Positions 1 to 7,891 are shown, counted from the stretch's first letter. The stretch: 17,223 bases of DNA from CAZERD01 sp964515405 (GCA_964515405.1 CAZERD010000029.1:1-17223), one strand, 5' to 3'. Made by a program: numbers and translations. The notes: generated by a model not told the origin, from the sequence alone.

Positions 1-708
1 GTTGGGAAGAACGTGATGTTATTTGATGGTGACCTTGGGCTTGCTAATGTTGATGTACTGTTGGGCCTCAAGAGTAAGTATTCGTTGGCTGACGTTGTGA
101 AGAGGAATAAGAAGTTTAGTGAGATTGTGGTTCAGGTAAAGGAGGGTTTTTCAGTTGTTCCAGCCGGGAGTGGAATAGAGGAGATGGCTAACATAGACCG
201 AGGGACATTTGAGTCCTTGATGGGGGAACTTCAGCTTGTTTCCAAGGGTGTTGATGTGCTAATAATAGATACTGGAGCTGGTATTTCAAGGAAGGTAATA
301 GCTTTTTTGCAGGCTACAGACAATATTCTTATTGTTACAACTCCTGAACCCACGTCCATAACGGACGCTTATGCTATGATAAAGATTCTCACTTTGAACT
401 ATGGCAAGAAGCATATAAAGTTTTTTGTGAACATGGCAAAAAGTAGGGATGAGGCTGTAGGAGTGTACGAGAATATGAATCGTATATGTAAGAAGTTTCT
501 AAACACTTCCATAGAAGATGCAGGATATTCTTTGTATGATAAGAATTTACCGTTGAGCGTGAAGAGTCAGAAGGCTCTAGTTGATACCAATCCCAACAGT
601 ATATTCTCGGTGGCTATGAAGGAACTTGCAAGTACATTGTTTGGTGAGAGGATCCCGGTTGTGAGGAACCCTATACTGAGATTCTTTTCAAGCCTCTTCG
701 GGAGGTAG
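1..708 (+). CDS. flhG: Flagellar number regulator FlhG (MinD/ParA-type ATPase), 5'-truncated by the window edge
   Basis: The reading frame is open from base 1, so the true start and the P-loop (deviant Walker A) lie left of the window. The visible part begins at the next ATPase element: FDGDLGLANVDVLLGL, a signature of the FlhG/FleN/YlxH branch of the MinD family. It continues with the Walker B-like strand DVLIIDTGAG and the segment TTPEPTSITDAYAMIK, also typical of FlhG. The family acts at the membrane with the SRP-like GTPase FlhF to control flagellar number and placement. The TAG stop lies at 706-708. The last 21 bp overlap the 3' end of the convergent pyrB gene, so no terminator fits between them. 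MinD itself is less likely because of the long loop after DGDLGLAN and the basic C-terminus (RNPILRFFSSLFGR). Flagellar neighbours such as flhF or fliA would be expected to the left but are not visible. Confidence 0.88.
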   Translation, partial: VGKNVMLFDGDLGLANVDVLLGLKSKYSLADVVKRNKKFSEIVVQVKEGFSVVPAGSGIEEMANIDRGTFESLMGELQLVSKGVDVLIIDTGAGISRKVIAFLQATDNILIVTTPEPTSITDAYAMIKILTLNYGKKHIKFFVNMAKSRDEAVGVYENMNRICKKFLNTSIEDAGYSLYDKNLPLSVKSQKALVDTNPNSIFSVAMKELASTLFGERIPVVRNPILRFFSSLFGR

Positions 709-1602
709 GTTTAGACAGAAGCTATATATGGCCATGCGTGTGTAGATGCTGTTTTCCACCTGGTTTATTATTAATGACTTTCCGGAGTGATCTATTACTT
801 CGCTTGACAGTTCTACGTTTCTATTTACTGGTCCGGGATGCATCACATATGTATCCTTTGGTAAGGCTGATGGTGAGCTTATACCGAAGTGTCTTGAGTA
901 TTCCTGTAAAGATGGTATATCCTCCCCGCTTTTTCTTTCCAGTTGTATTCTCAGGAATATTATAAAGTCCTTTCCGTGTAGCGCTTCTTTGAGGTTCTTT
1001 TCTATTTTTATGTTGCTTAACCATTCTTCCCTGGGTAACATTGTTTTTGGTCCATAGAGACTTATCTGCCAGTTGAGCATTCTTGACAGGTGGATATGGC
1101 TTTTTGCCACTCTGCTATGCAGTATGTCTCCTATGATGCAGACCTTAAGGTTGTCTATTCTGCTTTTCACCTCGTACATAGTTAGGAGATCCAATATGGC
1201 TTGGGAGGGATGTTCACAGAGCCCATCTCCAGCATTTATCACGGGGACATCTGTGAACTGTTTGATGAACACTGGATAGCCGGAGTTTGCATTCCTAACA
1301 ACGAAGCAGTCTGGCTTCATAGCTGTCAGGTTGACTATGGTATCCTTGTGTGTTTCACCTTTTACCATGCTTGACTGATGATAGTCAATGTTTACTACGC
1401 TGGCGCCCATATTCTTTGCCGCTATCTCAAAGGATGTTCTTGTTCTTGTGCTACTTTCAAAGAATATGCTTATTATTTTTCTGCCCTTCAGTTTTTCAGA
1501 GACGTCCCTGTGGCCGTGTTTTATGTAGAATGAGAGTTTAAGCACATTTTCAACATCATCTCTGGTTAGGTATCTTATTCCCAGGAAGTCCTTTCCCTTC
1601 AT
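688..1602 (-). CDS. pyrB: Aspartate carbamoyltransferase catalytic subunit
   Basis: A 304-residue protein with the full ATCase pattern. It condenses carbamoyl phosphate with aspartate to carbamoyl aspartate, the committed step of pyrimidine synthesis, in the cytosol. Visible motifs are the carbamoyl-phosphate loop STRTRTS at residues 51-57, the mobile loop with S77/S78 and K81 (SSMVKGET), GDGLCEHPSQ around 126-134, and the aspartate-side motif HPGPVNR at 255-261. Length matches the usual 300-310. These motifs fit ATCase better than ornithine carbamoyltransferase, which carries SxRTR followed by an HCLP motif. The start is ATG, preceded by AGAAAGG. It is the last gene of the leftward operon, 10 bp after rapZ. 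No pyrI regulatory subunit or pyrC is adjacent in the window, so the enzyme is probably the unregulated trimer type; that is inference. Confidence 0.95.
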   Translation of the reverse strand: MKGKDFLGIRYLTRDDVENVLKLSFYIKHGHRDVSEKLKGRKIISIFFESSTRTRTSFEIAAKNMGASVVNIDYHQSSMVKGETHKDTIVNLTAMKPDCFVVRNANSGYPVFIKQFTDVPVINAGDGLCEHPSQAILDLLTMYEVKSRIDNLKVCIIGDILHSRVAKSHIHLSRMLNWQISLYGPKTMLPREEWLSNIKIEKNLKEALHGKDFIIFLRIQLERKSGEDIPSLQEYSRHFGISSPSALPKDTYVMHPGPVNRNVELSSEVIDHSGKSLIINQVENSIYTRMAIYSFCLNLPPEEA

Positions 1603-1612
1603 GGCCTTTCTT

Positions 1613-2476
1613 CTACTTATTAATGTCCCTGTGTGTTATATGCACTTGGAATCCGCTGTTCTCCATGAATTCCCTTAGGTGTTCTGTTATAACCACAGAT
1701 CTGTGCCTGCCTCCTGTACATCCGACGGATATTGTGAGATAGCTTTTTGCTTCTTTTTGATACATCGGTAGTAACAAGCCTAATAGCTCTTTTAACTTTG
1801 TGAGAAATATCCTTGTTTCTTTTTGGTTGAACACGTATTTTTTTGTTTTCTCGTCAAGGCCCGTGGCATTCCTTAGCTCCTCCACAAAGAATGGGTTCGG
1901 GATGAATCTCACGTCAAATATAATATCGCTTTCCACGGGTATGCCGTACTTAAAACCAAATGATACAAGCTGAATGAAGAAACTTTTACTGTTCTCTGAA
2001 GAAAATCTGCTAAGTATAAATCTCCTGAGATCATTGGGGCTCATGGCTGATGTATCCACTATTAAATCCGATATTTCCTTAATACCAGACATTAAACGTT
2101 TTTCTTCCTCTATTGACCCTTTAAGAGTAGTGTTCCTTAGGATGCTTAGGGGGTGTTTCCTACGGGTTTGTGAGTATCTCTTTATGATTGTTTTTTCATC
2201 TGCCTCCAGAAACAGTAGAGTATTTTTTATTCCTTCCCTGTTGAGGAGTTCCTTTGCTTCTCTGATGTCGTCTTCGATGTGTAGGTCTCTTATGTCACAG
2301 GCTATAGCTATTCTTTTTACCTCATCGTTTTTTGATGCCAGTTCTAGGAAGCTCCTCAGGAGTGTAAGGGGCATATTGTCAACACAGAAATATCCCAGGT
2401 CCTCAAACGTATTCAGTGCAACGCTCTTACCAGAGCCTGAGAGCCCTGTTATAAAGAGAACCTCTTCAACACTCAT
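1613..2476 (-). CDS. rapZ: RapZ-type nucleotide-binding protein (RNase adapter family)
   Basis: A 287-residue protein with a P-loop GLSGSGKS at residues 11-18 and the N-terminal pattern ALNTFEDLGYFCVDNMP that defines RapZ/YvcJ. The middle contains DVRFIPNPFFVEELR, and the C-terminal domain carries SVGCTGGRHRSVVI, the conserved anion-binding segment. In Escherichia coli RapZ binds glucosamine-6-phosphate and guides RNase E processing of a small RNA that controls glmS. In bacteria without that RNA the role is less clear. The ATG overlaps the stop of ptsN as ATGA (2473-2476), indicating translational coupling, and AAAGGAAA lies just upstream. The hpf-ptsN-rapZ order matches the proteobacterial rpoN neighbourhood, here without rpoN, hprK or npr. 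Confidence 0.93.
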   Translation of the reverse strand: MSVEEVLFITGLSGSGKSVALNTFEDLGYFCVDNMPLTLLRSFLELASKNDEVKRIAIACDIRDLHIEDDIREAKELLNREGIKNTLLFLEADEKTIIKRYSQTRRKHPLSILRNTTLKGSIEEEKRLMSGIKEISDLIVDTSAMSPNDLRRFILSRFSSENSKSFFIQLVSFGFKYGIPVESDIIFDVRFIPNPFFVEELRNATGLDEKTKKYVFNQKETRIFLTKLKELLGLLLPMYQKEAKSYLTISVGCTGGRHRSVVITEHLREFMENSGFQVHITHRDINK

Positions 2477-2931
2477 GAAATTTCCTTTTCTCTTCTTGCT
2501 ATGAGGTTTTTTACCTCTCTTTCGGTTTGGGCTTTTAAAATAGTTTCCTTGAACTCGTGAGGCTTGAACACTTTTGCTATTTTAGCCATAGCTTTGAGTT
2601 GGATGGCTGGTTTTATGGATGGGGCTAAAAAAGCAAAAATTATGTTTACAGGGGTATTATCCACGGCGTTGAAATCTATACCCTTGTCCAGCAGAAACAA
2701 CCCGCCCACAAGTTTGTGTATATTTTCTGATTTCACATGCGGCAGAGCAAAGCCATCGCCCAGCCCTGTACTTCCAAGGAGCTCCCTGGTTTTGAATAAT
2801 CCTAGTAACTCTTCCTGGCTTATATTGGCTACTGGTGCTAGTTCTTCACTTATTTTTTTCAAGCAATCATCTTTGGAATCACAGTGGATCCTCCGGATGA
2901 CAGCTAAAAAATCTTGGATAGATATACTCAT
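2473..2931 (-). CDS. ptsN: Nitrogen-PTS enzyme IIA (PtsN/EIIANtr-like)
   Basis: A 152-residue EIIA domain of the fructose/Ntr class. The phosphorylated histidine is visible as H65 in GFALPHVKS, matching the family pattern G-h-A-h-P-H. No EIIB or EIIC domain is fused or adjacent, so this is a regulatory phosphocarrier rather than part of a sugar permease. In Proteobacteria EIIANtr receives phosphate from NPr and EINtr and regulates potassium transport and metabolism by protein contact. Position between hpf and rapZ is the classic context of ptsN and supports the name. The start overlaps the hpf stop (ATGA, 2928-2931), and the stop overlaps the rapZ start. The upstream phosphocarriers are not in the window. 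Confidence 0.92.
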   Translation of the reverse strand: MSISIQDFLAVIRRIHCDSKDDCLKKISEELAPVANISQEELLGLFKTRELLGSTGLGDGFALPHVKSENIHKLVGGLFLLDKGIDFNAVDNTPVNIIFAFLAPSIKPAIQLKAMAKIAKVFKPHEFKETILKAQTEREVKNLIARREKEIS

Positions 2932-3437
2932 CTTGTAACAATATACCCAATATTACCGTTCTTCTTTTTATAGACAACACAGACTTTTGAATTTTCTGCG
3001 TTGTTGAACACAACGAAGTGTTTTTCGTTCTCTTCAAGTTTCATTATTGCTTCCTCCAGCGTCAGAGGCTTTGGTATAAATTCTTCCTCAACTATTATGG
3101 GAGTTTCGGCTTCTGGCTCAGGTGTTTCACTGATTAGTTCTTCAGCTCTTTTTTTTGCTCTTATTTTTTCCTTGGATTTTTTCAGCTGCCTTTCGAGGGT
3201 ATCGTATATGAGGTCCACCGAGGAGAACATGTCCTTTGATGATTCCTTTGCCTTTATTAAGTCTATCGGTGTTTTTATCTTGACATCCACTATGTGGTTG
3301 TACCTTTCGACGCTTATAACGACATCTACACTTATGATTCTGTTATCTATCCTTTTAAGCCTACTGAGTTTCTTTTCTATGTATTTTCTGATATTATCTG
3401 TGAGTTCTGTATTTTTGGCAGTGATGTTTATATCCAT
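2928..3437 (-). CDS. hpf: Ribosome hibernation promoting factor, long form
   Basis: A 169-residue protein. Residues 1 to about 100 form the S30AE/YfiA ribosome-binding domain (MDINITAKNTELTDNIRKYI at the start, many Lys/Arg in the second half). A Glu/Pro-rich linker covers about 100-118, and residues about 118-169 are the C-terminal dimerisation domain (PLTLEEAIMKLEE...FVVFNNAE...NGNIGYIV). Having both domains makes this the long form, which pairs two 70S ribosomes into 100S dimers in resting or stressed cells. ATG follows AAAGGGGGAAG. It lies 11 bp after the NifX-like gene and overlaps ptsN by 4 bp, so hibernation and PTS signalling are co-transcribed. Confidence 0.94.
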   Translation of the reverse strand: MDINITAKNTELTDNIRKYIEKKLSRLKRIDNRIISVDVVISVERYNHIVDVKIKTPIDLIKAKESSKDMFSSVDLIYDTLERQLKKSKEKIRAKKRAEELISETPEPEAETPIIVEEEFIPKPLTLEEAIMKLEENEKHFVVFNNAENSKVCVVYKKKNGNIGYIVTR

Positions 3438-3448
3438 TGCTTCCCCCT

Positions 3449-3790
3449 TTAATGAGTGTGGTGTTCTATAGTGAAAGATCTATCCAGTGTTCCGTTTATG
3501 TAATCATCGATGATTTTTCTTGCGTCGTCTGGGGATACGTTTGGAATTACCTTTATTCCATAACTGTTGAATCGTTCAATGGCTTTTGCACCTATTCCTC
3601 CTGCTATTACGACATTGGCGCCATTGGATTTTATCCACTCTGGGAAACTACCTTCCACATGCTCTGGTGCCGGAACTACCTCTACAAACATTATTTTTCC
3701 ATCTTCAATTTCAAAGAACATGAATTTGTCTGCTTTCCCAAAGTGTGGACTTAGTTTGCCCTCAAGTACAGGTATGGCTACTTTTTTCAT
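3449..3790 (-). CDS. NifX/NifB C-terminal-like protein (dinitrogenase iron-molybdenum cofactor family)
   Basis: A 113-residue single-domain protein of the Nitro_FeMo-Co family (PF02579 by recognition). Visible hallmarks are KVAIPVLEGKLSPHFGKADK at the N-terminus, a FFEIEDGK strand, and VVIAGGIGAKAIERFNSYGI followed by a conserved Val/Asp segment. Members fused to or encoded beside nif genes carry FeMo-cofactor precursors. Stand-alone small members are widespread in anaerobes without nitrogenase and their function is mostly unknown. No nif gene is near, so a role in nitrogen fixation should not be assumed. The C-terminus ends HHTH, a possible metal-binding tail. ATG follows a strong AGGAGGAG. 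Gaps to both neighbours are 11-12 bp, consistent with the operon. Confidence 0.85.
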   Translation of the reverse strand: MKKVAIPVLEGKLSPHFGKADKFMFFEIEDGKIMFVEVVPAPEHVEGSFPEWIKSNGANVVIAGGIGAKAIERFNSYGIKVIPNVSPDDARKIIDDYINGTLDRSFTIEHHTH

Positions 3791-3802
3791 GTTGCTCCTC
3801 CT

Positions 3803-4138
3803 CTAAGTGAAGTGGTGTACCCACCACTCATGGTAATTTTCTATCTGGTATCTGTTTTTCTTCAGCATTTCTCTCATATCGTTTTCTGACAGTGTTATAA
3901 AGGATATGTGTTCCATGTTTTTCTCTTTACCTGTGAGTATTCTGTAAGCTGTGTTTATATCCTTGAACATATCCTCAGTATTACCGTTAGTATCGGGATG
4001 GTACTTCTTAGCGAGTTTTATGAATTGTGCTCTAATTATCCAAGGTGGTGCACTTTCGTCTACTCCCAGGATAGCTCTGGATGCTGCTTCGTAAAGGATC
4101 CTTTTTTTGTAGCGTTCAAACGTGAAATCGTAAATCAT
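3803..4138 (-). CDS. Small J-domain protein (DnaJ-like co-chaperone)
   Basis: A 111-residue protein with a J domain in its first two thirds. Helix II and the catalytic loop read QFIKLAKKYHPDTNGNTEDM, with the HPD motif at residues 47-49, followed by FKDINTAYRIL as helix III. HPD motifs stimulate ATP hydrolysis by DnaK-type Hsp70s. No Gly/Phe linker, zinc-finger or substrate-binding C-terminal domain is present, so this is a minimal type III J-protein and not DnaJ. The tail (about 75-111) is unrecognised and ends in an aromatic/His-rich stretch (YHEWWVHHFT). The start overlaps the stop of the upstream aminopeptidase gene as ATGA (4135-4138). Client or partner is unknown. Confidence 0.85.
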   Translation of the reverse strand: MIYDFTFERYKKRILYEAASRAILGVDESAPPWIIRAQFIKLAKKYHPDTNGNTEDMFKDINTAYRILTGKEKNMEHISFITLSENDMREMLKKNRYQIENYHEWWVHHFT

Positions 4139-5304
4139 AGATACACCACTTCTTTTGGAAATCTGGTTAGCCTCTCAAGTGAATTGTATTGGACAAGATA
4201 TGTGTTTTCTATACCTACGGCGCCTATGCCTGGAAATACCATTTTTGGTTCTATGGCAAATACCATACCTCTTTCCAGCACATAATGCTGATTTTTTGCT
4301 ATGAATGGGTATTCGTTTAATTCAAGACCAACTCCGTGGCCTATAAATGGTACTTGACTTTCTCTGAAGCCCATAAAGTTGTTTTTGAATCTTGTTTTTG
4401 AAACCATTTCCATGGCTTTATCGTATATTTCACCGGCTGATACACCGGGTTTGGCTTCTTCTTCAACCATAGACATCACATCCAGGCATACCTCAAAGGC
4501 ATCCTCAAGTTCTTTGCTGAGTTTGCCAATCACAAAAGTTCTCGTTTCGTCGGTTATGTATCCCATGTAGTTGCCAAGGAAGTCTGCAATTATGGGCTCA
4601 TTCTTATCTATTCTGCTGGTTGATGCTCCCTCCATGTATGCCGGGCTTAAACCCATACCCACCGTTGGTTTCATGCTCGCGGCTGGTAAAGCGGCACGGG
4701 CGCCGGATATAAGACTCCCCATGAATACCTCGCTGTTTAGTCCTCTCATTCTGCTCAGGCCTTGGTGAAGCCTTTTTCTTGCGCGGGATTCTATTTCAGC
4801 GCTCACATCTATCTCCCTTATACCTACACGAATTAGTTCCTTTGCGTCCTCCATGGTACAATCAAGTTTCCTTGCTGATTCCCTAAGAAATATGATTTCT
4901 TCGTTACTTTTGCAAGCTCTCTGCCACCTTGTTTCGAATGATATGTCCACGAATTCTGAGCCTGGGAATATGGATCTGAGTTTTTCGTATAATTCTACGG
5001 GTACCACATCTTTTTCTATCCCTATCCTTCTGAAACGCATGTTTTTTGATGTAAGAATGCTGGTAAATTCGCGGAAACTTCTTACTTGCACAGTCTCTAC
5101 TGGTGTATCCTTAGGGATAAGTTCCATTCCCCTTCTTACCAAATATATGCTTTTGCCTGAATCTGCTATAGCGAGAGTACCATTTACTATTATGCCAGAG
5201 TAATAGTACAAATTGGTATTCTCCATTATTAGAGCTAGATCTACTCCTCCCTTTTGGAGGTTTTCACTCAAGAGGTTTAGCCTAGCGGCTATAGTGTCTC
5301 TCAT
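4135..5304 (-). CDS. M24-family metallopeptidase, Xaa-Pro aminopeptidase/dipeptidase type
   Basis: A 389-residue protein with an N-terminal creatinase-type domain (about 1-125) and a C-terminal pita-bread catalytic domain (about 130-389). All five metal ligands of the family can be placed: D241 (IIADFLG), D252 (GYITDETRTF), H323 (IGHGVGLEL), E352 (AIEPKMV) and E366 (VGIENTY). It probably removes N-terminal residues preceding proline, or splits Xaa-Pro dipeptides, in the cytosol; sequence alone does not separate these. There is no signal peptide. It is the first gene of the leftward seven-gene operon: ATG follows AAGGAGGG, itself only a few bases below a near-consensus promoter. The catalytic domain rules out creatinase as a default name only weakly, so the substrate is left open. 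Confidence 0.9.
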   Translation of the reverse strand: MRDTIAARLNLLSENLQKGGVDLALIMENTNLYYYSGIIVNGTLAIADSGKSIYLVRRGMELIPKDTPVETVQVRSFREFTSILTSKNMRFRRIGIEKDVVPVELYEKLRSIFPGSEFVDISFETRWQRACKSNEEIIFLRESARKLDCTMEDAKELIRVGIREIDVSAEIESRARKRLHQGLSRMRGLNSEVFMGSLISGARAALPAASMKPTVGMGLSPAYMEGASTSRIDKNEPIIADFLGNYMGYITDETRTFVIGKLSKELEDAFEVCLDVMSMVEEEAKPGVSAGEIYDKAMEMVSKTRFKNNFMGFRESQVPFIGHGVGLELNEYPFIAKNQHYVLERGMVFAIEPKMVFPGIGAVGIENTYLVQYNSLERLTRFPKEVVYL

Positions 5305-5320
5305 TGACCCTCCTTTTATA

Positions 5321-5349
5321 TTTTCATTTTAACCACAATATAGTATAGT
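5321..5349 (+). promoter_or_regulatory. Possible rightward promoter for the DUF4405 gene
   Basis: TTTTCA (5321-5326) and TATAGT (5344-5349) are 17 bp apart on the plus strand. The -10 is good but the -35 is weak. It overlaps the stronger divergent promoter almost completely, so the two directions would compete for RNA polymerase. Inference only. Confidence 0.35.
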
Positions 5350-5354
5350 GTCAA
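5326..5354 (-). promoter_or_regulatory. Sigma70-type promoter of the seven-gene leftward operon
   Basis: On the minus strand, TTGACA (5354-5349) and TAAAAT (5331-5326) are separated by exactly 17 bp. The predicted transcription start is near 5319, giving a leader of only about 15 nt that is filled by the ribosome binding site AAGGAGGG of the aminopeptidase gene. No other promoter of this quality is seen further down the operon. Confidence 0.8.
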
Positions 5355-5382
5355 ACAAAAGGCCTATTCTGAGGAGGTATGA

Positions 5383-6234
5383 ATGAGGATTAGAAGGTTT
5401 GTTTCTCTCACGCTCTTACTGTCGTTTGTTGTTATGAGCTTCACAGGTATTATGTTGTTTATAGTGCCGAAAGGGAGAGTAGCCAACTGGGTTCATTGGA
5501 GGATGTTTGGACTGACGAAAACTCAATACGGAGATATACACACTACGACAATGATTCTCTTCCTTATCTTGGTTGTATGGCATATTGTATTGAACTGGAA
5601 GCCTATGATTAACTATATAAAGGGAGCTTTTGTACGGGAATTTTTGTATGCTTTTGTTTTAGTTTCTACATTTGTTGTAGGAACGCTTGCCATGGTTCCT
5701 CCATTTTCCAGTTTTGTTAATTTGGGAAACTCCATAAAGGGACACTGGGCGCGCAGGTATGGTGCACCTCCGTATGGTCATGCTGAGGAGAGTACGCTTG
5801 GAAAGTTTTGTTCGTACGTGGGTATAGAACCCAGCAAGGCACTGGAGTTGCTCAGGAGTAAAGGGATAAAAGTTAAGGGTTTATCTGAGACGCTTAACGA
5901 TATAGCCAGGAGAAACAGTATAACACCTCAGATGATATACTTAATCCTTAAACATTCCCCTAGTGGTTCGAGTAGTGGCTGGGGTCAAGGAGGATTCCAT
6001 GGTAGTGATGATTTGAGGGTTTCAGGAGTACCACAGTTCCTCGGGCGTAGGACATTAGGTGAGCTTGATGCTATGGGTAAAATAAAGCTTGAAGTTGTTG
6101 TAAAGTTTCTAAAGAAAAGAGGGGTGAAGGCTGATAAGAACTCAATGATTAGGGATATAGCTAAGCAACTTGGTGTCACGCCGGTGGAACTCTATGAGGA
6201 GCTTGTCGATGCTAGTAGAGGGAAACATAGTTGA
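5383..6234 (+). CDS. DUF4405-type cytochrome b-like membrane protein with duplicated C-terminal domain
   Basis: A 283-residue protein. Three hydrophobic helices are visible (about 5-28, 54-72, 86-106). Histidines H38, H53 (GDIHTTT) and H67 (VVWHIVLNWKPM) fit the DUF4405 pattern, which resembles b-type cytochrome subunits of formate dehydrogenase; haem binding is inferred. A soluble half follows a bridge with GAPPYGHAEE. It holds two similar units of about 50 residues, 137-190 and 223-275, each beginning TLG, containing K-G-h-K-h-K, then DIA and a TP-x-x-h-Y pattern (NDIARRNSITPQMIYLIL and RDIAKQLGVTPVELYEEL), joined by a Gly/Ser-rich linker (192-207). ATG is preceded by GAGGAGG. It overlaps ade by 26 bp. 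Role is probably membrane electron transfer, but no partner oxidoreductase is adjacent. Confidence 0.75.
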   Translation: MRIRRFVSLTLLLSFVVMSFTGIMLFIVPKGRVANWVHWRMFGLTKTQYGDIHTTTMILFLILVVWHIVLNWKPMINYIKGAFVREFLYAFVLVSTFVVGTLAMVPPFSSFVNLGNSIKGHWARRYGAPPYGHAEESTLGKFCSYVGIEPSKALELLRSKGIKVKGLSETLNDIARRNSITPQMIYLILKHSPSGSSSGWGQGGFHGSDDLRVSGVPQFLGRRTLGELDAMGKIKLEVVVKFLKKRGVKADKNSMIRDIAKQLGVTPVELYEELVDASRGKHS

Positions 6235-7831
6235 TGTTTTTAAGGGAGAGATTTTCCCTGGTGTTGTTGTGGTTAAAGATGGATATATAGTTGATATTGA
6301 GCGGGGTGTTGATGGTGGGGGCGAATATATAATACCTGGATTCGTTGATGCTCATGTGCATATTGAGAGTTCTATGTTGCCACCTTACGAATTCTCAAGA
6401 CTGGATCTCTTGCATGGTACGGTGGCTGCTATTTGTGATCCACATGAGATAGCTAATGTGCTTGGTGTGGATGGGGTGAGGTACATGGTAAGGGAATCCA
6501 GAACTTCTCCCATGAAAATGGTATTTAGTGCACCTTCATGTGTGCCTGCTACGGAGTTTGAGACCAATGGTGCAACAGTGGGTGTAAATGATGTAGAGGA
6601 GATTTTAAATATGGATGGGGTTGTGTGTCTGGGTGAAGTTATGGATTTCCCTGGAGTTATACGTGGTGAACGTGATGTGATGGAGAAAATAGCGGTGGCA
6701 AAGCGCTTGGGTAAACCTGTCGATGGTCATGCTCCGGGTCTTATGGGAGAGAGATTGTTTGTGTATGCGGGAGCCGGTATATCCACGGACCATGAGTCCA
6801 TTTCACTGGAGGAAGCACGGGAAAAGATAGAGTTTGGTGTTAAAATACTGATAAGGGAAGGTTCAGCGGCCGGGATCTTGGACAGGTTATATCCGCTTAT
6901 TGATGAGTTTCCCGATATGGTTATGTTTTGCACGGACGATAAACATCCTGATGATCTTCTTGAGGGTTGTATAGATAAGATGGTAAAGCGTGCTGTAGAA
7001 CTGGGGTGTGATGTTTTCAATGTTCTTAAAGCTGCTTCTGTTAATCCTGTTTTGCATTACGGGATCGATGTGGGTCTTTTAAGGGTGGGTGATAGGGCTG
7101 ATTTTTTGAAGGTGAATAACCTGAGAGAATTTAGGGTAGTGGATGTTTACATTGATGGTGAATGTATTGTAAGTAACGGGGATCTTGCTCTCCCTTACAA
7201 GAGAGCTAAAGTAGTAAACAGGTTTGTTGAACGTGACGTGGATGTATCAGAGATTCAAGTAAGACATCGTGGAGGTGGCCTAAGGGTAATGGGAGTTAGG
7301 GATAAAACGCTTGTTACAACCTCCATGGTGGTTGATCCTAGAGTGGAGAAAGGGATGGTTATTTCGGATGTGGCGGAGGATGTACTGAAAGTTGTGGTGG
7401 TTAATAGGTATGGTAATACTCCGCCGGCTATTGGATTTGTTCATGGTTTTGGTCTCCAGAGGGGTGCTATTGCCTCCAGTGTGGCACATGACTCTCATAA
7501 TGTTGTTGCAGTTGGATGTGATGACCGCAGCATTGTTGAGGTTTTGAAACTGATATTTGGAGAGAAAGGAGGGATTGCTGCTTTCTGGGATGGGAATAGG
7601 GAAGTTTTGCCTCTACCTGTGGCTGGGCTCATGAGCGATGGGGAATGTTTTGCGGTAGCCGAGAAGTACAGCTGTATAAGCGATTTTGTAAAGAGTGTGC
7701 TTGGTTCATGTATGGTTTCTCCATTTATGACACTTTCCTTTCTTTGTCTTCCAGTGATACCTGAACTCAAGATCACAGATAAGGGTTTGTTTGATGTGCT
7801 GTCCTTTAAATTTGTAAGTTTGTTTGTTTGA
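6209..7831 (+). CDS. ade: Adenine deaminase (amidohydrolase family)
   Basis: A 540-residue enzyme that converts adenine to hypoxanthine and ammonia in purine salvage. Metal-site motifs are HVHIESS (H49, H51), CDPHEIANVLG around 76-86, VDGHAPGL, GISTDHES and CTDDKHPDDLLEG. The C-terminal block SPFMTLSFLCLPVIPELKIT is highly characteristic of Ade, and length is in the normal range. The chosen start is ATG at 6209 because GAGGAG (6196-6201) sits 7 nt upstream and the protein then begins MLVEGNIVDVFKGEI, as in family members. The frame is open back to TTG at 6170, which would add 13 residues unlike the family. The start lies inside the end of the DUF4405 gene, a 26-bp overlap implying coupled translation. 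An A/T hairpin with a T-run follows. Confidence 0.93.
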   Translation: MLVEGNIVDVFKGEIFPGVVVVKDGYIVDIERGVDGGGEYIIPGFVDAHVHIESSMLPPYEFSRLDLLHGTVAAICDPHEIANVLGVDGVRYMVRESRTSPMKMVFSAPSCVPATEFETNGATVGVNDVEEILNMDGVVCLGEVMDFPGVIRGERDVMEKIAVAKRLGKPVDGHAPGLMGERLFVYAGAGISTDHESISLEEAREKIEFGVKILIREGSAAGILDRLYPLIDEFPDMVMFCTDDKHPDDLLEGCIDKMVKRAVELGCDVFNVLKAASVNPVLHYGIDVGLLRVGDRADFLKVNNLREFRVVDVYIDGECIVSNGDLALPYKRAKVVNRFVERDVDVSEIQVRHRGGGLRVMGVRDKTLVTTSMVVDPRVEKGMVISDVAEDVLKVVVVNRYGNTPPAIGFVHGFGLQRGAIASSVAHDSHNVVAVGCDDRSIVEVLKLIFGEKGGIAAFWDGNREVLPLPVAGLMSDGECFAVAEKYSCISDFVKSVLGSCMVSPFMTLSFLCLPVIPELKITDKGLFDVLSFKFVSLFV

Positions 7832-7838
7832 ATATAAT

Positions 7839-7863
7839 ATTTAATTAATAATTAAATTTTTTT
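7839..7863 (+). terminator. A/T-rich stem with T-run after ade
   Basis: ATTTAATT (7839-7846) and AATTAAAT (7850-7857) form a perfect 8-bp inverted repeat with a 3-base loop, followed by six T residues. The stem has no G-C pairs so it is weak, but its place 7 bp after the ade stop and the T-run fit an intrinsic terminator. Confidence 0.5.
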
Positions 7864-7891
7864 CTGGTTTCTCTAACATAAAGATAAAAAG

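Noticed and set aside
1974..2504. A 176-codon plus-strand open frame opposite rapZ
   Set aside because: It is opposite a well-conserved gene, very rich in Ser and Leu, and has no motif or own context.
3449..3790. Evidence for nitrogen fixation from the NifX/NifB-like protein
   Set aside because: Stand-alone members occur in many non-fixers and no nif gene is nearby.
6170..6208. TTG or GTG start giving adenine deaminase 12-13 extra residues
   Set aside because: The extra residues are just the overlapping frame of the upstream gene; ATG 6209 has the better ribosome site and a family-like N-terminus.
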